Positions 44,818 to 57,196 are shown, numbered from the stretch's first letter. The stretch is DNA of 64,000 bases from Luidia sarsii (GCA_949987565.1 OX465107.1:13017028-13081027); one strand, 5' to 3'. Notes: a model not told the origin generated them from the sequence alone. Numbers and translations are program-made.

Positions 44818-45053
44818 TATCATGTAGAAAATTGACACTGTCTGGCACAATCACTTGCCAAAAAATTGGACAAAGTTTGTCCCCAAATCATAATTTTGTG
44901 ACCCGTGTTATATGTGTCAGCCGGACGACAGTCATTACGCGACTGTGTACAAAACATACCCGCTATTCTTACATACGCCACACAAACACACCACCAAATC
45001 ACGATTTTTTTCGGCAAGTGGTTGGGCCAGACAATGTCAATTTTCTACATAGT
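44818..45053 (+). mobile_element. MITE with TATGTAGAAAATTGACACTG ends (uninterrupted copy)
   Basis: Terminal inverted repeats of about 40 bases: left GTAGAAAATTGACACTGTCT, right AGACAATGTCAATTTTCTAC. It is the empty-site partner of 44186-44550. Confidence 0.72.
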
Positions 45054-45059
45054 AATAAG

Positions 45060-46460
45060 TGGTCTTTTGTGGATTTACATTCCCCCCAAGACTAAAGTCA
45101 AAATATCTCGCCAAATATGGGGTTGAGCTTTGGAAATGGTTTTGATTGTGGATGATATATATTGCAGTTTGACCCTAATTTGTAAAGAGCCGTTAAAAGT
45201 CATTAAGTAGGAATCACGATTGGTATATTTTATAATCACGGAATGTTTTCATAGGCGCAATCACTTCATTCTCCCCGCCATTCACTCATTTAAGTGAATT
45301 AATACAAGACAGAAGTCTTTTAGAAAACAACGCGAAATGTCAAAATGCGTGCGTGTCGGGAGGGGAGGAATACTTGTAACGTTTTCAGTTCAGGACTTCG
45401 AGTCCTAAAAACCTTTGTCCAATACTCGGTCTGCCGTTGTTTGGAACGTTGTGAGTTTGTGATTCATTTGTGGTCATCACAATCTACGAAGTAGCCTCAT
45501 ATTGGTACTACCAGCAGATTGTCAACATGGCGGTGAAACATATATCTGTTTTACAGCATTAGTGGTGTGTTCAAATTTGTCCCCTGAAATTAAGAAACAA
45601 AAGCCGTTGAAAGTTTACAGCGAAAAGGGTTGATTTTTTAGGTAATCTATGATTGTTAAAAACAAAGATCCCGGAGCGCAATTACAAAAGCCCCTTCCTT
45701 CGCAAAATGTCAATGAATAGATTAAAAAAAAAACACACACACGCAGTAATTGAAATTAAATGAATTTTCCACGTGGGTTGGGTTTACGCTTGCAGCGTTT
45801 TCCATACGTATCCATTTACGAACTGCATATTATTGCCTTATGTGTGTGAAGCACGGGCATGCAGGCTCTTTACTGGAGGGATTAGTGGTGAGTTTCGGAC
45901 TATCTCCTTGAACCTGGGTAGAATTACGATAGATTGAAATGGCTGCAGCCTACAGAACGATCGAATGAAACTGCAGGCTTGGAAAAACGCCTTGTTATAA
46001 CAGCCCGTGTCCCCCACTCCTGAGGTCCGTGCCCTTAACAGAATAATAATTATGCTTGGCAATTATTTCAACATCATTCTGACTGAAAGTCGGCTAGTCA
46101 GAATGTGCACTGGCAACACCAGCATTATTGGTCGATATAATGTCAACTGGTGGCCTGTGTTGGGTCCGAAATCAACCACGAACACCAACCGGTTCTGAGG
46201 GAGGCAGGGCAAGTCTCGGACGAGCGACTTTGCCCAACAATTTCGCCCAAGTTCTTCTTATATTGCGACCATTTTTTTAACGGGTAGAAAATCAAGCGGC
46301 ATCCCCTTTGTTCGTATTGAAGGGGGACAAAATCAAGCCAAACAATCACTGCTTTCCTTTTGGTGTCAGCTTTTCTCGTTCTCAATGGTAACATGGCTCC
46401 AGACTCCATAAACATTTGCGTTTTAGTCCAAGGAACAGTGGTGAGATTTGAACGGTTTGA
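45060..46460. other. Unique DNA, no gene or repeat recognised
   Basis: Moderately AT-rich. Frames are short and featureless. Confidence 0.45.
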
Positions 46461-46618
46461 ATGATTTCAGAGGGACTGACGTTAACATTCCAGCAGGACC
46501 TTTCTCAAAGGCTCCGAATAATTTTGAGAGTTTGGCTGTCTACGTGGTGATCAGTTTTTGATCAAGAATAGCAATGACACTGTCTTGACACTAATGTTCT
46601 CACCATATTTTTTTTTAA

Positions 46619-46735
46619 GTGATATACAAAAATGTTGCAAACTGCTTACTGACTAAAATTACCAAAATGCAAATCTTAAAATTTAGTGGGCCTGACGTTT
46701 CGATCCTAGCAGGACCTTTCTCAAAGGCATATTTT
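46619..46735 (+). mobile_element. Single-arm copy of the GACGTTTCGATCCTAGCAGG element with its 5' segment
   Basis: Contains GATATACAAAAATGTTGC, TGCTTACTGACTAAAATTAC and then the core, matching 17290-17404 nearly base for base. A diverged relative (GGACTGACGTTAACATTCC) lies just upstream at about 46470-46512. Confidence 0.8.
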
Positions 46736-46828
46736 TTTAAAATACTTTCTATAAGGCTACCAATACTGATAATCATTCGGTTGCCTTGTATTCTAAAAAG
46801 GAGTAATGTACGGAACTATCATGTGAGC

Positions 46829-47195
46829 TTAAAGCCCCAATACGACATTGAGAAGTTCGGAAAAACGTCGTTGTTCATAGATTTCCTTCTAATTTGCACA
46901 GTTTGTAGATGGTCATGGTAGCATTCTCATGTTGGAATCTTACGGTCTGGGATGCTGTACTTTTCGAGAAATTTTCACTCAAGCATAGACAGATAGTTTA
47001 TTACTCGCGAGTAATAAACTATTTCTTACACTACAGAACGGTGCGTAAACCGTTACGGGCTTTTGCATTTTTCTACGTTCTCAGTTCTCATTCGAGCTAA
47101 AATCTTCGCAGTATTGCTTTTTTTAAATGTTTTATGGTTTAACACACAAACTGTTGCAATCTGATGACCTTTACCAATGTTGAATAGGGCCTTTA
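46829..47195 (+). mobile_element. TTAA-type MITE, subfamily A (copy 2)
   Basis: Starts TTAAAGCCCCAATACGACAT and ends TGTTGAATAGGGCCTTTA. It shares the ordered internal blocks of the 35414 copy and the same palindrome centred on ACTCGCGAGT (46995-47020). Confidence 0.8.
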
Positions 47196-47801
47196 TAAAT
47201 ATCTAGACCTATGCATGTGTCCAATGCAAGACAAATAGCATTAGATTATATCCATATCGACGTCGTTATTTGGGGGATCGACAATTTCCTTTTGAATCTC
47301 AGAGAACCGCGGAGCCGTTTTTTTTCTTCTCTCGGCTCCTTGTCAATCCACCCCATCCTCGCCTGCATCCGTTAGAAATGGATATCTGGCACGGAGCTTG
47401 CCTCGCATCGTCACCGGTAATTGGCCGGCCAGTCCCGCCGTGTTGTCACGCAGGACGTGTAATTCTGTATCATCCCCCTCGGGCGGTTTTCGTGGCAACT
47501 TAAAAGCCGCTCAAATTGTGCCATCACTTTTGTCAAAAAGAGAGGGGGGGGTTGGGTTGTGGGAGTATGATGGCTGGAGGTGTAGAATATGAAGAAGAAT
47601 TCATAGCGATTCGTGCACACTTACATCTTTCGGATCTATCTATCTATCTCTCGCCCTCCCTCTCTTTGTTGCTGTCGCCGGATGCATCTCTTCCCCCCCC
47701 CCCCGTTTCCTCTCCCCCGTAAACACCGGCTTTACGGCCCGACCAATTTCCTGGCATTAGACGGTAAAGGTTGCGAGTTGTGGCGGGGGCGGGTGGTTGT
47801 T

Positions 47802-47860
47802 GGTGGAAGAGAGAGAGAGAGAGAGAGGGAGGGAGAGAGAGAGAGAGTGAGGTGAGAGTG
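47802..47860. repeat. GAGAGA dinucleotide repeat
   Basis: AGAGAGAGAG with GGGAGGGAG interruptions. Confidence 0.9.
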
Positions 47861-48013
47861 AGGGGGTTTGCGGGGCGTGAGATTCGGGGGAGGGGCGCGC
47901 CTTCCGCCCAGCCCATATCATGTTCCGTGTTCGGCAGGCACGATTTGGCGGAGACGAGGCTGAGATAATCGCTTTAGCCCGAGGGATGGAGGGGACTTCA
48001 AAGTGTGTGTTTC

Positions 48014-48200
48014 TTTTCCTTCTTCTTCTGCTTCTTCTAATTCTTCTTTGTCTTCTTCTTCTTCTTCTTCGTCTTCTTCTTCTTCTTCTTCTTCTTCTTC
48101 TTCTTCTTCTTCTTCTTCTTCTTCTTCTTCTTCTTCTTCTTCTTCTTCTTCTTCTTCTTCGTCTTCTTCTTCTTCTTCGTTTTCTTCTTCTTCTTCATTT
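48014..48200. repeat. TTC trinucleotide repeat
   Basis: Long CTTCTTCTT run, interrupted by occasional CG. The frames give polySer, polyLeu or, on the reverse strand, polyGlu. Confidence 0.95.
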
Positions 48201-48207
48201 CTTGCCT

Positions 48208-48208
<1 letters not shown>

Positions 48209-48250
<42 letters not shown>

Positions 48251-48256
48251 GCCTGT
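48209..48256. repeat. CTGT tetranucleotide repeat
   Basis: About eleven copies of CTGT directly after the TTC run. Confidence 0.95.
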
Positions 48257-48649
48257 CACCCTACGTCGTTGATGGACTATTGCGAGTTGATGGCGAGAAG
48301 TGGCGGGAAGCTGGTGGTTTCTCCGCCGCTGTATCCGATGGACGAGGGTGACGGCAACCCCGTCTAGTTGAAGACATCTGACGGCATCGAGTCCCATACA
48401 TATTGTATTTTCATTAAACAGATTCAACCCATTTTAAATCCAAACTCGCGCCTTCGGACCGTATTTTCTTTCTCTTCTGAAGTGAAAAACACTCAGGAAA
48501 CAAAACAACTCACTGTTTGTTTGTGACTGTTTGTTTGAGTCTATGGGTGAATATCTGGGTTGGTGTGTTTGAGTTGATGGATGGATGGGCGGGTGGATGT
48601 TTGATTTGATGGGTTGGTGGGTGAGTGGGTCTGTGGGTCGGTGTTTAGG

Positions 48650-48973
48650 TTAAAGCCCCTATACACAACATTGGTCGAGGTCAAAGAATAGCATCCATAC
48701 GTTGTCTGATCCAACATATGCATGCAAAAGCACACATGTGAAAATTTTAGCTCAATCTGCCAACCGAGTCTCGAGAAAATCGTGAAAACCGCTTCATTTG
48801 TTTCGCGAAAATGCAGCATTCAACGCCGTACTGTTCCGAAAATTAGTTTAGATCTCGGTGAGACGTAAACTATTTCTTTTACTCATTTCTCCAAAAATAC
48901 AATATTTTAGTTTCATGTAAATCTGTGAACATTTCTGTTTTTCGATCTTACCAATGTTGTGTAGGGGCTTTAA
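48650..48973 (+). mobile_element. TTAA-type MITE, subfamily B (copy 2)
   Basis: Begins TTAAAGCCCCTATACACAAC and ends TGTGTAGGGGCTTTAA, a good inverted match with TTAA on both sides. The internal blocks match 42281-42645, with a deletion of the TTTCAGTGAGAGG part. Confidence 0.85.
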
Positions 48974-48979
48974 GGAATG

Positions 48980-50360
48980 GATGGATGGATGGATGAATAC
49001 ATGAACGGATGAATAAAAAAAATCTATTATGCCTTCTAGATTCGTCAGCTTTGCCAAAACTAACATTTTCAGACCGATTCTTCTTTTCATCACCATCCAA
49101 ATAATTATTCGCAAAGTACTTTTGAAATGCTTATCTGCCACATGCTTCATTTAGATCATGCCCCATCGAGCTTGACTTTAGTCATCCTTTTTTTTCTTTT
49201 CATTATTCAGGCATTTTAAAATGACTTTTTCTTCTGTGCCCGTAAAACGAACTGACCAGTAGCCTGGAGACGTTTAGTTTTGCATGGGTACCGCGGTTCC
49301 AAACGAACCCTATATTCACGTCTGTTTTCATTAGCAATTATTATGGATTGATAAAGTTCTCGGTATAGGCCTAAAGAAAAAATAATAATGTATGTATATA
49401 CTGGTGGTGGGATGGGAAGAGTAATCATTATGGTGGCCACGTCAAGTGCAGTATGCGGACTCGTTCAATTTGGACCAGACTAATTAACCGGCCTTGGTGG
49501 GGATGAGTTTACGAGGGGGTTGGTCCCCCATTGATGCGGGCGTTTTGCCCACTCGAGGCGGCAGCCCCCAGCCCGTAATTGGGTGGAGGAAAGTGAGGGT
49601 TGGGCCGACTGCGCGCCACAATCTGTACTTTCAACACCCCCTACCAACCTTGACGGTAAAAGAAGGGTATAGCCCTTTTTTAAAATTTTTAAACTGGTGT
49701 TTCAAGTGCATTTCTAATTAAAGCTAGCCTTTGGAGAGGGAGTTATATGCAATGGTTGCCAGTCCAGGACTGTCGCGAAGAACGGAATTTTACTCGTTGT
49801 AAAATACAACGTATTGGTCATACGCATATATATATATACCATCGAGTATAGACTTCAGCATGCTTTGGTAATAGGTATATGCTTTTGCCAAGGATACAGA
49901 TCGCTGTACATAATTATAAGCATGATCCATACGGATATGAGTTGCTTTACAAAATTTCAAGCTGTTTTGCTTGTATTTTTTTTTTGGTGGCATGACTCAG
50001 TATCACGAGCAGTCGACTTGGCGCGTTATAGGAAGCGAGGTACTCTGATTATAGCGAGATCCTCTGGTCTCTTTGATTTCCCATTAATGTTTCAAAGTTA
50101 AGGCAAAACGGTTGCACGCTGTCTTCTTAGTTGAAGTACTTGGAGCGTTCAGAGATCGTAAAGGTCACTGGACTTGAGCGTCTCGTTCCTACCACCGCCT
50201 TTGAGATAGGTCTCTCCAGGGAAACCAAATCCTGACAGGGGACTTTCGAACAATTAACGATTTCGAAACTACGGCAGTCGATGGTCGAATTTGTTGAGTT
50301 GAGTTTGTCCTTGTTTTATTTGACTTGAGATTTTATTTGACTTGAAGGTTTGCATGGTGA
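48980..50360. other. Unique DNA, no gene recognised
   Basis: Contains a small TATATATA run (49827-49838) and GGATGGAT units at 48976-49010. No supported gene. Confidence 0.4.
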
Positions 50361-50367
50361 GAATAGC

Positions 50368-50613
50368 AGGATAATTAGGTTTGCGGAGACACCATGTAAA
50401 TTCTCTTTTGTGAGTAAGTGTGGTTCTGAAAAGAACCGGAGGAACTCGAAGTTTCAAACAGTGTACTCTGTTCATCTTCAGGAGACAGCAGTCTCCTGAA
50501 GATGAACAGATAACACTAGTCTGTTCGAAACGTCGAGTTTATCCGGTTCTTTTCAGAACCACACATACTCACAAAGATAATTTCACATGGTGTCACCGCA
50601 AACCTATTATCCT
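50368..50613. mobile_element. Foldback MITE with AGGTTTGCGG...ACACCATG arms
   Basis: Left arm AGGATAATTAGGTTTGCGGA through GTGTGGTTCTGAAAAGAACC; the right arm is the imperfect reverse complement ending CACCGCAAACCTATTATCCT. A second inner hairpin (TTCATCTTCAGGAGAC and its complement, about 50471-50508) sits in the loop. Confidence 0.8.
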
Positions 50614-50759
50614 TTATTTGACTTGAATTGAAAACAAAAATGCATCCTCTTTTTGCGACCCCGAGCTGTTGTAGCCAGGTTGACTTTTTACAGCAATTGG
50701 TTGTTTGCATCTGAATGAAAATGGGGCGTGGTCCCTGGAGATATATACGTCAGCTAGAG

Positions 50760-52140
50760 AAATACACTGTCAGGGTCGGTACGGCAGATACTACATTGTG
50801 CATCGTATAACACTGACTCAGAAAAACCGTTTCGCTTATGCCGTGCCAACTTACCAATATTCATCCGCCGCTTTTTTTTTTGAACAATCGATGTACGCGA
50901 TGTCAGTAGTGAATCGCCATCGACTGTGAATAGTGTACCGCGTACGTACCGTACGTCCCAGGTTATCGCTCGTGAACCTGCATTTCAGGCGTCGTATATT
51001 GTGAGTATTATTTGGCATTTCTTTTATGCAGGGAACAAAGCATGGTATCTATATACACAAAACGAATCTGTGATTAACCGTCCAGTGCCGTCCGAACCTA
51101 CTACATGCCAGGGTGTTTTGTGTTTCGGATTGGGCTATCGCTATGGGTTATGGACAAGAAAGGGTTGTGCCTCGTGTCAAAATGGACTGGAAAGGGCGGC
51201 GAGATTTTATCCATTGATGAGAGGCACGGCCCACTGCACCCATGCACAGGATAGGCCCTTTACCAATCCAATTGGATCGGGCTGGGGGATGGATGGGGCC
51301 CCAGGCTTCGTCCCGTCCCGCACAGCACGACATTACAGCTTCTGCTTCGAATTGAAAGTGTTGGCGGTCCCGATCATTCCGGAGTATTCACCCACAGACA
51401 TTTGGCCGAAACCCCTTTGTGGCGAGTTTGAGTGTTAACGCGTTGATGAAATTGTCGGCGTTCTCAAGAAGTGACGGCGAATCTTTGTTCGACTTGACAA
51501 TTGCATACAAACACACCTCTACACGGACACCAGTAGTGCTGTATGTTGTTAACCCCACTTGCCACCGTTTTAATACAGAAAAACTAAGTATATGTTGCGG
51601 TAGTCTTTTCAAAGCTCTATGCCCAAATCACATCTCCTTTTGCTGGGCGGATGGATTCGCCAGCTCGTGAAAACGCCCACGAAATGCACCCGAAGGCCCG
51701 AGCCTATACAGGCCTCCGTTTCGTGAAGGACCTTAGCACCCCCCCACCTTTTTATAGGTGTGTGTTATCGGGAGGAGAGCCGATTCGAGGCTGACCCTCA
51801 GGGGGATGGGGGTACAGTGTAGTTTGCTTTTCGATCTGCGGGGCTTTTATGTCGGTGGCTGTTTCATTCTGATGAGCAGACGGGTTTCGACACGCAGTCT
51901 GTGTCTGTATGTTTTTGCTGCGCCCTGGTCAGTGAGCACAAGCCTGAGTTCTGCGCGCTTATAGTGGATCTCATGATTCTGTATGGATCTCGTTGGGATG
52001 TTATGTACACATCGTACGTGCCATTGACTTACTCCATCATTGGACGCTTGTTGCATTCCCGTATAGGAGATATATAACAGGACCATGCTGGTACCCCGTA
52101 AATTGTGTGGGGACTATACAAGGACGTGTTTTGTAAACCA
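50760..52140. other. Unique DNA with a 170-codon open frame of doubtful meaning
   Basis: The plus frame 50926-51438 is open but shows no domain, no splice support and ordinary composition. It is treated as chance. Confidence 0.35.
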
Positions 52141-52292
52141 GCGTAGGTTAGGCTTAGGGGGTTAGGTTTATGGTTACGGTTAGAGTTCGGCTTGGGTTAG
52201 CGTTACTGATAGAGTTAGGATTAGGATTAGGGTTAGGTTCAGGATTAGGGTTGTTAGGGTTATATTATAGGATTAGGATAAGGGTTAGGGTT
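52141..52292. repeat. Degenerate TTAGGG-like interstitial tract
   Basis: GGTTAGG, GGATTAGG and AGGGTTAGGGTTG words recur over 150 bases with many variants. They resemble decayed telomeric TTAGGG repeats. Confidence 0.75.
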
Positions 52293-52325
52293 GTTTCGTG
52301 CCGTTGTGCCTGCAACTACCTGAGA

Positions 52326-52358
52326 AATGAATGAATGAATGAATGAATGAATGAATGG
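52326..52358. repeat. AATG tetranucleotide repeat
   Basis: Eight consecutive AATG/GAAT units. Confidence 0.92.
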
Positions 52359-52566
52359 GGGAGGCCTCAGCAAAACCTGGCTTCGCGCATGCGCACTTAT
52401 AGCTAAGCCACGGTGGTTAAGTGTCATACGTCGTGACGCTTATATGCCTCCGTATGGTTATAGACAGTTTCGCATTGCTTCGAGTTGAATGCAGTGCCTT
52501 ATAAACAGATAAAGCAAAACTCAGGTAACAACAGCAAGATGCGGCAAGATTGACAACAGCAGCCCA

Positions 52567-53216
52567 CACTGTAAAAACGAACTGCACCTCATGCACTTCT
52601 GCAATGGCACACATTTGTCCCAGAATCAGAATCATGAACACTTGAGGCACCTACTGTACTTCATGCACATGAAATACAACAACCCTGCTGAAAAAAACGC
52701 CTCCACTTAGTTGGCCATGCACTACGGAGACCAGAGGTGCCTCTCGCTGTCTTCCTGAACCCACTCAACCAACCATCAGAACCCTTTCGGCAGGGTGGAA
52801 GCCTGCGCTGCACCTACATATCACAGATCATAGACGACCTCAACGCCATCGGCATCCAACACGACCAGGCGGTTCGTGCTGCCCAGGATAGGGCTGGATG
52901 GCAAAAGAGAATTTCTAACATTGCAAAAACCCGTGGTCACAACGTCTCGAGCCGAGTTCGGCCCGAATAACGTCAATAATATATATATATATATATATAT
53001 GAAATACTGTAGCTCCAGCACATGTGGCATTGTAATCACTTGAGCAAAAGTCGGATGAGGTGCATGAAGTGCTTCACGTACAAGAACATCTCCCTATTTA
53101 CTGTACCTCAAGCACATGGAGTGAAAGTGAGCATCACCTCGTGCGCATGTATCGTGCACCATGTGCCTCAACATACTTCATGATGTGAGCATGATGTGAG
53201 CACCGTTTTTACAGTG
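52567..53216. mobile_element. CACTGTAAAAACG-ended MITE carrying a LINE insertion
   Basis: Ends CACTGTAAAAACG and CCGTTTTTACAGTG are inverted repeats. Without the 321-bp insert and duplicated 9 bp it would be about 320 bp, matching the intact reverse copy at 56331-56642. The interior is full of short GCACATG / CATGTGC words. Confidence 0.85.
52678..52998 (+). mobile_element. 5'-truncated LINE 3' end (non-LTR retrotransposon fragment)
   Basis: The open frame reads RQGGSLRCTYISQIIDDLNA then AVRAAQDRAGWQKRISNIAK. This resembles the C-terminal tail of reverse-transcriptase ORFs of LINEs (a one-letter pattern like TW...DL...A.DR..W, recalled from the family). It ends in a TA dinucleotide run. ATGAAATAC at 52669-52677 and 52999-53007 is a direct 9-bp target duplication. 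Only about 100 codons remain, so it is dead on arrival. The clade is not determined. Confidence 0.75.
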
Positions 53217-53639
53217 CATGCAGCAATGATAGAAGCAATAGCAAGCAGCAACGAAGACACTCTTAGAACAAGTACAAGAGCAAAGCACAGACAAGGGCAG
53301 GCAGCCCAAACTGAACGCGGCAACGCCGCCAACGACCGTCAGCAACCCTCCCGGCTTCCTCGTGGACCCTGAGTGCCCGGGTCCGTCGTAATGGACGCCA
53401 AACTGTTGGATTATCACTGGCGCGTTCATAGTCTTCGGGGCACTCTCGAGTCGGAGAAAACGACGGTGGAGAGCATGCGATCGCGGACGGGACGTGTGCG
53501 CGTTGTAGATGCGGGTAGTAATTCCAGATCGAAGCTGCCAAAAGGAGGAGGCAGTGCTCGCCAACGAACAGCTATAATTTGTTCAGTTTGTCGAACAAAG
53601 ATAACGATCAGCTTGGTATAGAGGACTAGCCGCTTTATT

Positions 53640-53672
53640 GGGAGAGAGAGAGAGAGAGAGAGAGAGAGTGAG

Positions 53673-53705
<33 letters not shown>

Positions 53706-54256
53706 TAGAGAGAGAAAGCGAGAGGGGGGGGGGTCGAGAGAGACAGACGGTCAATACAGTGAGAGAGACAGACAAACGGACAAGAGAGTGAGAAAGACAG
53801 ACAGACAGGAGAGTGAGTGAGAGAAAATGAGAGAGACAGAAAGACAGGAGATTGAGTGAGTGAGAGAGAGTGAGAGAGACAGACAGACAGGATAGTGAGT
53901 GAGTGAGAGAGAGTGAGAGAGACAGACAGACAGGATAGTGAGTGAGTGAGAGAGGGGGAGCGACAGACGGACACGAGAGTGAGGGAGAGACAGACAGACG
54001 GACAAGGCAGTGAGGGAGAGACAGACAGACGGACAAGAGAGTGAGAGAGGGAGAGAGAGAAAGACAGACAGACAAGAAAGTGAGAGTGAGAGAGAGACAG
54101 ACGGACAAGACAATGAGAGAGAGACAGACAAGAGAGTGAGAGAGAGGGGGAGAGAGGGAGTGAGAGAAAGAGAAAAGGGGTGAGAGACAGAGAGAAGGGA
54201 TGAGAGACAGAGAGGGGGAGGGAGAGAGACAGACAGACAGGAGAGTGAGAGAGGGT

Positions 54257-54289
<33 letters not shown>

Positions 54290-54350
54290 GGGGGGGTGGG
54301 GGGTGGGGTGAGAGACAGGGAGGGGGAGAGAGAGGAGAGAGGGCGAGGGG
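53640..54350. repeat. GAGA/GACAGACA polypurine array
   Basis: About 0.7 kb of GAGAGA with higher-order words such as GAGAGACAGACAGACA and GAGTGAGTGAGAGA. The long opposite-strand ORF of Ser-Leu repeats is an artefact. Confidence 0.95.
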
Positions 54351-54479
54351 AGAGGAAGATCCATCCCATCTATAACAGTTCGGTTGGGCGGTGTCGCCTG
54401 GGTGTACGTATACCCGTGTATAGTCATTGTATATCGTAGATGGGGGAGGGGGCTTTATTAACCCAGCCCCCCTGCTAAC

Positions 54480-56330
54480 ATTCAATTAGCGTCACGCGAT
54501 GTCATCATATCGGTAACGTTATTGACAATAGACCCTTGACGGCTCGCCCGACGGTGGGAGTAGAAGACAGACAGGATTGCGGAGCGGGACTTGTTTTGTG
54601 CGCGCGAGAGCCCTTGCGATCGATGGCTTAAATCCACAACTCCTATATCAAGTGATTCTTGTCGCCGATATCGGTACCCATGTCGGCGTAATGGACCGCC
54701 CTTTATTGTGGTGAGTTTTTTTTTAGGGGATTTTGAGGGCAATAATCAACCGATTCGGTTCCCCCTCCCTCTCCTCTCCTCATCTCCATCTAAGCTGCGG
54801 CTTGCAAGGCGCTACAAAGGTTATTGAGCCTGGTCTGCCGCACTATAGACCGGCCATTGTATAATTAGACCAGTACGTCCTCCCTTGTCTGCTTCACTGG
54901 ACCGTCTGAAAAGAGAGTGAGAGGGAGGGAGAGGGGGTGATGCGACAGGGATCGAAACTGGGAGGACCTCCACTTGTCCCGCTGTGTGAGTTTTGGGATG
55001 GAGGAGGGTGACGGAGGGGGGGGGGGGGAGGGGGGGGGTTGTCGACCTGTCAGCGATCTTATTGCCTGACTTCGTGACAAAGCAATTCCGACATCTCGGC
55101 CGGCGTTTTGGATAATCCTCTCTTCCCCTTTTCTACTTCTCTCGTCCACTCGGGCCCTAAAGGCGCCGCCTACTCTTCCTCTTCGGTTACTGGCAAATGC
55201 AAATGAGGTTGTCTACGGGCACCCTCGGTAGATGGGATGCAGGGCCGGCAGGACAGGGGTCTCGCCGGTCGCAGGACGAAGGCGGGATGGGGGGAGGGGG
55301 AAAGGACGAGGTGGGTTGGATTGTTGGGGTTGGGGTTGGGGATGGGGGTGGGGGTTGGGGAGAAAGAAGTCTGCCTGCCTGTCGTGGATTTGGGAGAAGA
55401 GGTCTTTCCAAGTGGTTTCCAAACATTAGTTTAAGGCGGGGATTAACGGTTCATCGCCCCGAGGGTGAAGAAAATGGGGGAGAGGAAGGAAGGAAGGCAG
55501 GAAGGGAGCGATGGCAATTAAGACCGCGCCATCGAAGGCCAAGTTATCCAATCGAATTTTCGTAATTAAAAAAGAAGAAGAAGAGGGAATGGGAGTTTCA
55601 CCGGACAAAGAGGGGGAGTTTGGGGGAGACATCAGTGGACGAATTCGAACAAACCCCCAACATTTGAAAAAAGGCTGGATTATAAATGCTGCCTGCCCAG
55701 AAGGTCACATGGAATAAAGCGAACCTTATAAGAGGGGCTCCACGTAGGCCTATATACAGCTGTTGATGATGATTGCATTCACCGTTGAGTGCGACTTTCC
55801 CCCAGTCGCTTCGTGTGAGTTGTGCTGGAATGTCCGTCACTTTGATACTGTCCCATGTTTATAAGGGTCTTACAGTCCCTGACAATGTCTGACCGAATTG
55901 TGATTGCTGCGCATTTGGTTTGGTTTCCTTTGCAAAATCTTAGCATTTGACGCGAAGAAAAATTCTCCATTTTTCTCTGATTTTGGTTTGCTACGAACTC
56001 GGCATAATATTGTTTAGTTGTACATTGAATTGCCCCTCTACGTTATGTCAAGGCGTTTGCCAGTTCTTTCGAAACGCCCGTCTACGTACCATCGTGGCTT
56101 GCTTTTGAAAAGCTCATGCAGGGTTTGGGTTAGAGTTGAAAAACAAAATGGTGGAGGAGGTTGTGACGTTTTCTGGCACTAGGGGCGCTTTTGTTTTCTA
56201 TAGGCAAAGATTGGAGAAACCCATCTTATTCGATTACGGTTTATCCATGATTGCATCAACTTCAACCCCTCCTCCATCTTACATTATCGACTCGGATGAG
56301 ACCATTTCAAGGGGAAATAATTTCCCACCA
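54480..56330. other. GC-mixed unique DNA, no gene recognised
   Basis: G-runs at 55015-55037, and GGTTGGGGTTGGGG repeats at about 55325-55362, are G-rich on the plus strand. No exon supported. Confidence 0.4.
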
Positions 56331-56642
56331 CACTGTAAAAACGGTGCTCACATCATGCACATGGATGAAGTAGTTGAGGCACATGGTGCACGACACATGC
56401 GCACGAGGTGATGCTCACTTTCACTCCATGTGCTTGAGGTACAGTAAATAGGGAGATGTTCGTGTACATGAAGCGCTTCATGCACCTCATCCGACTTTTG
56501 CTCAAGTGATTACAATGCCACATGTGCTTGAGCTACAGTATTTCATGGGCATGAAGTACAGTAGGTGCCTCAAGTGTTCACGATTCTTGGACAAATATGT
56601 GCCATTGCAGAAGTGCACGAGGTGCAGTTCGTTTTCACAGTG
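56331..56642. mobile_element. CACTGTAAAAACG-ended MITE (intact copy)
   Basis: Starts CACTGTAAAAACGGTGCTCA and ends CGTTTTCACAGTG. Reverse-complement orientation relative to 52567-53216, with matching blocks such as GCTTGAGGTACAGTAAATAG and CATTGCAGAAGTGCACGAGG. No ORF. Confidence 0.85.
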
Positions 56643-57146
56643 CAACCACTGTACTTTGTCGGTTTCATGAACGAATCTCTTCACTTGAATGACTTGAATG
56701 TGCTCCCGAATTTACACGGAGAGAGCCGTGACGCTTTTTTTCCTGTCATGACCGAGTATAGCTCGTGCCGATGTAAATTCAACCCTCCCTTTCCCATCCC
56801 CGACAGGAAAGTAATACAACGTGCCCCCCGATGGCTTTACGCGCGCGTGTTGTAAACGTCCTCATTACGGCTCTGGGTACAAGCCAAATAACAGCAATCC
56901 CTCGGGCTGGGCCCCCCCCCCCCAAAAAAAAAGAAGAAAAAAAGAAGAAGAAGAGACCAAGTGGAGGCGAAGGAAAGTCCTCGATGATAACAGGGGCGGG
57001 GATAGAGACACAGAGTGCCGGCCGAATACACCCTCCCTCCGTCACTCCCTCCTGCGGATCGGCCTAATTGCTAATCGCCCCCTCTACCAAATCCCTCTTC
57101 CCGAATTGTCCTGCCAACAAAAGCTATAGACGGCATCGGGCTAACT

Positions 57147-57150
<4 letters not shown>

Positions 57151-57196
<46 letters not shown>
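57151..57196. repeat. CT dinucleotide repeat
   Basis: Nearly pure CTCTCT run of about 46 bases. Confidence 0.95.

Noticed and set aside
47918..48427. Minus frame with long polyGlu
   Set aside because: Antisense of the TTC trinucleotide repeat.
50926..51438. 170-codon plus frame
   Set aside because: No domain or conserved motif visible and no promoter or splice context; kept only as a region note.
53426..54485. Minus-strand frames of 244-333 codons rich in Ser and Leu
   Set aside because: Translation of a GAGAGA polypurine array; no domain, no splice logic.
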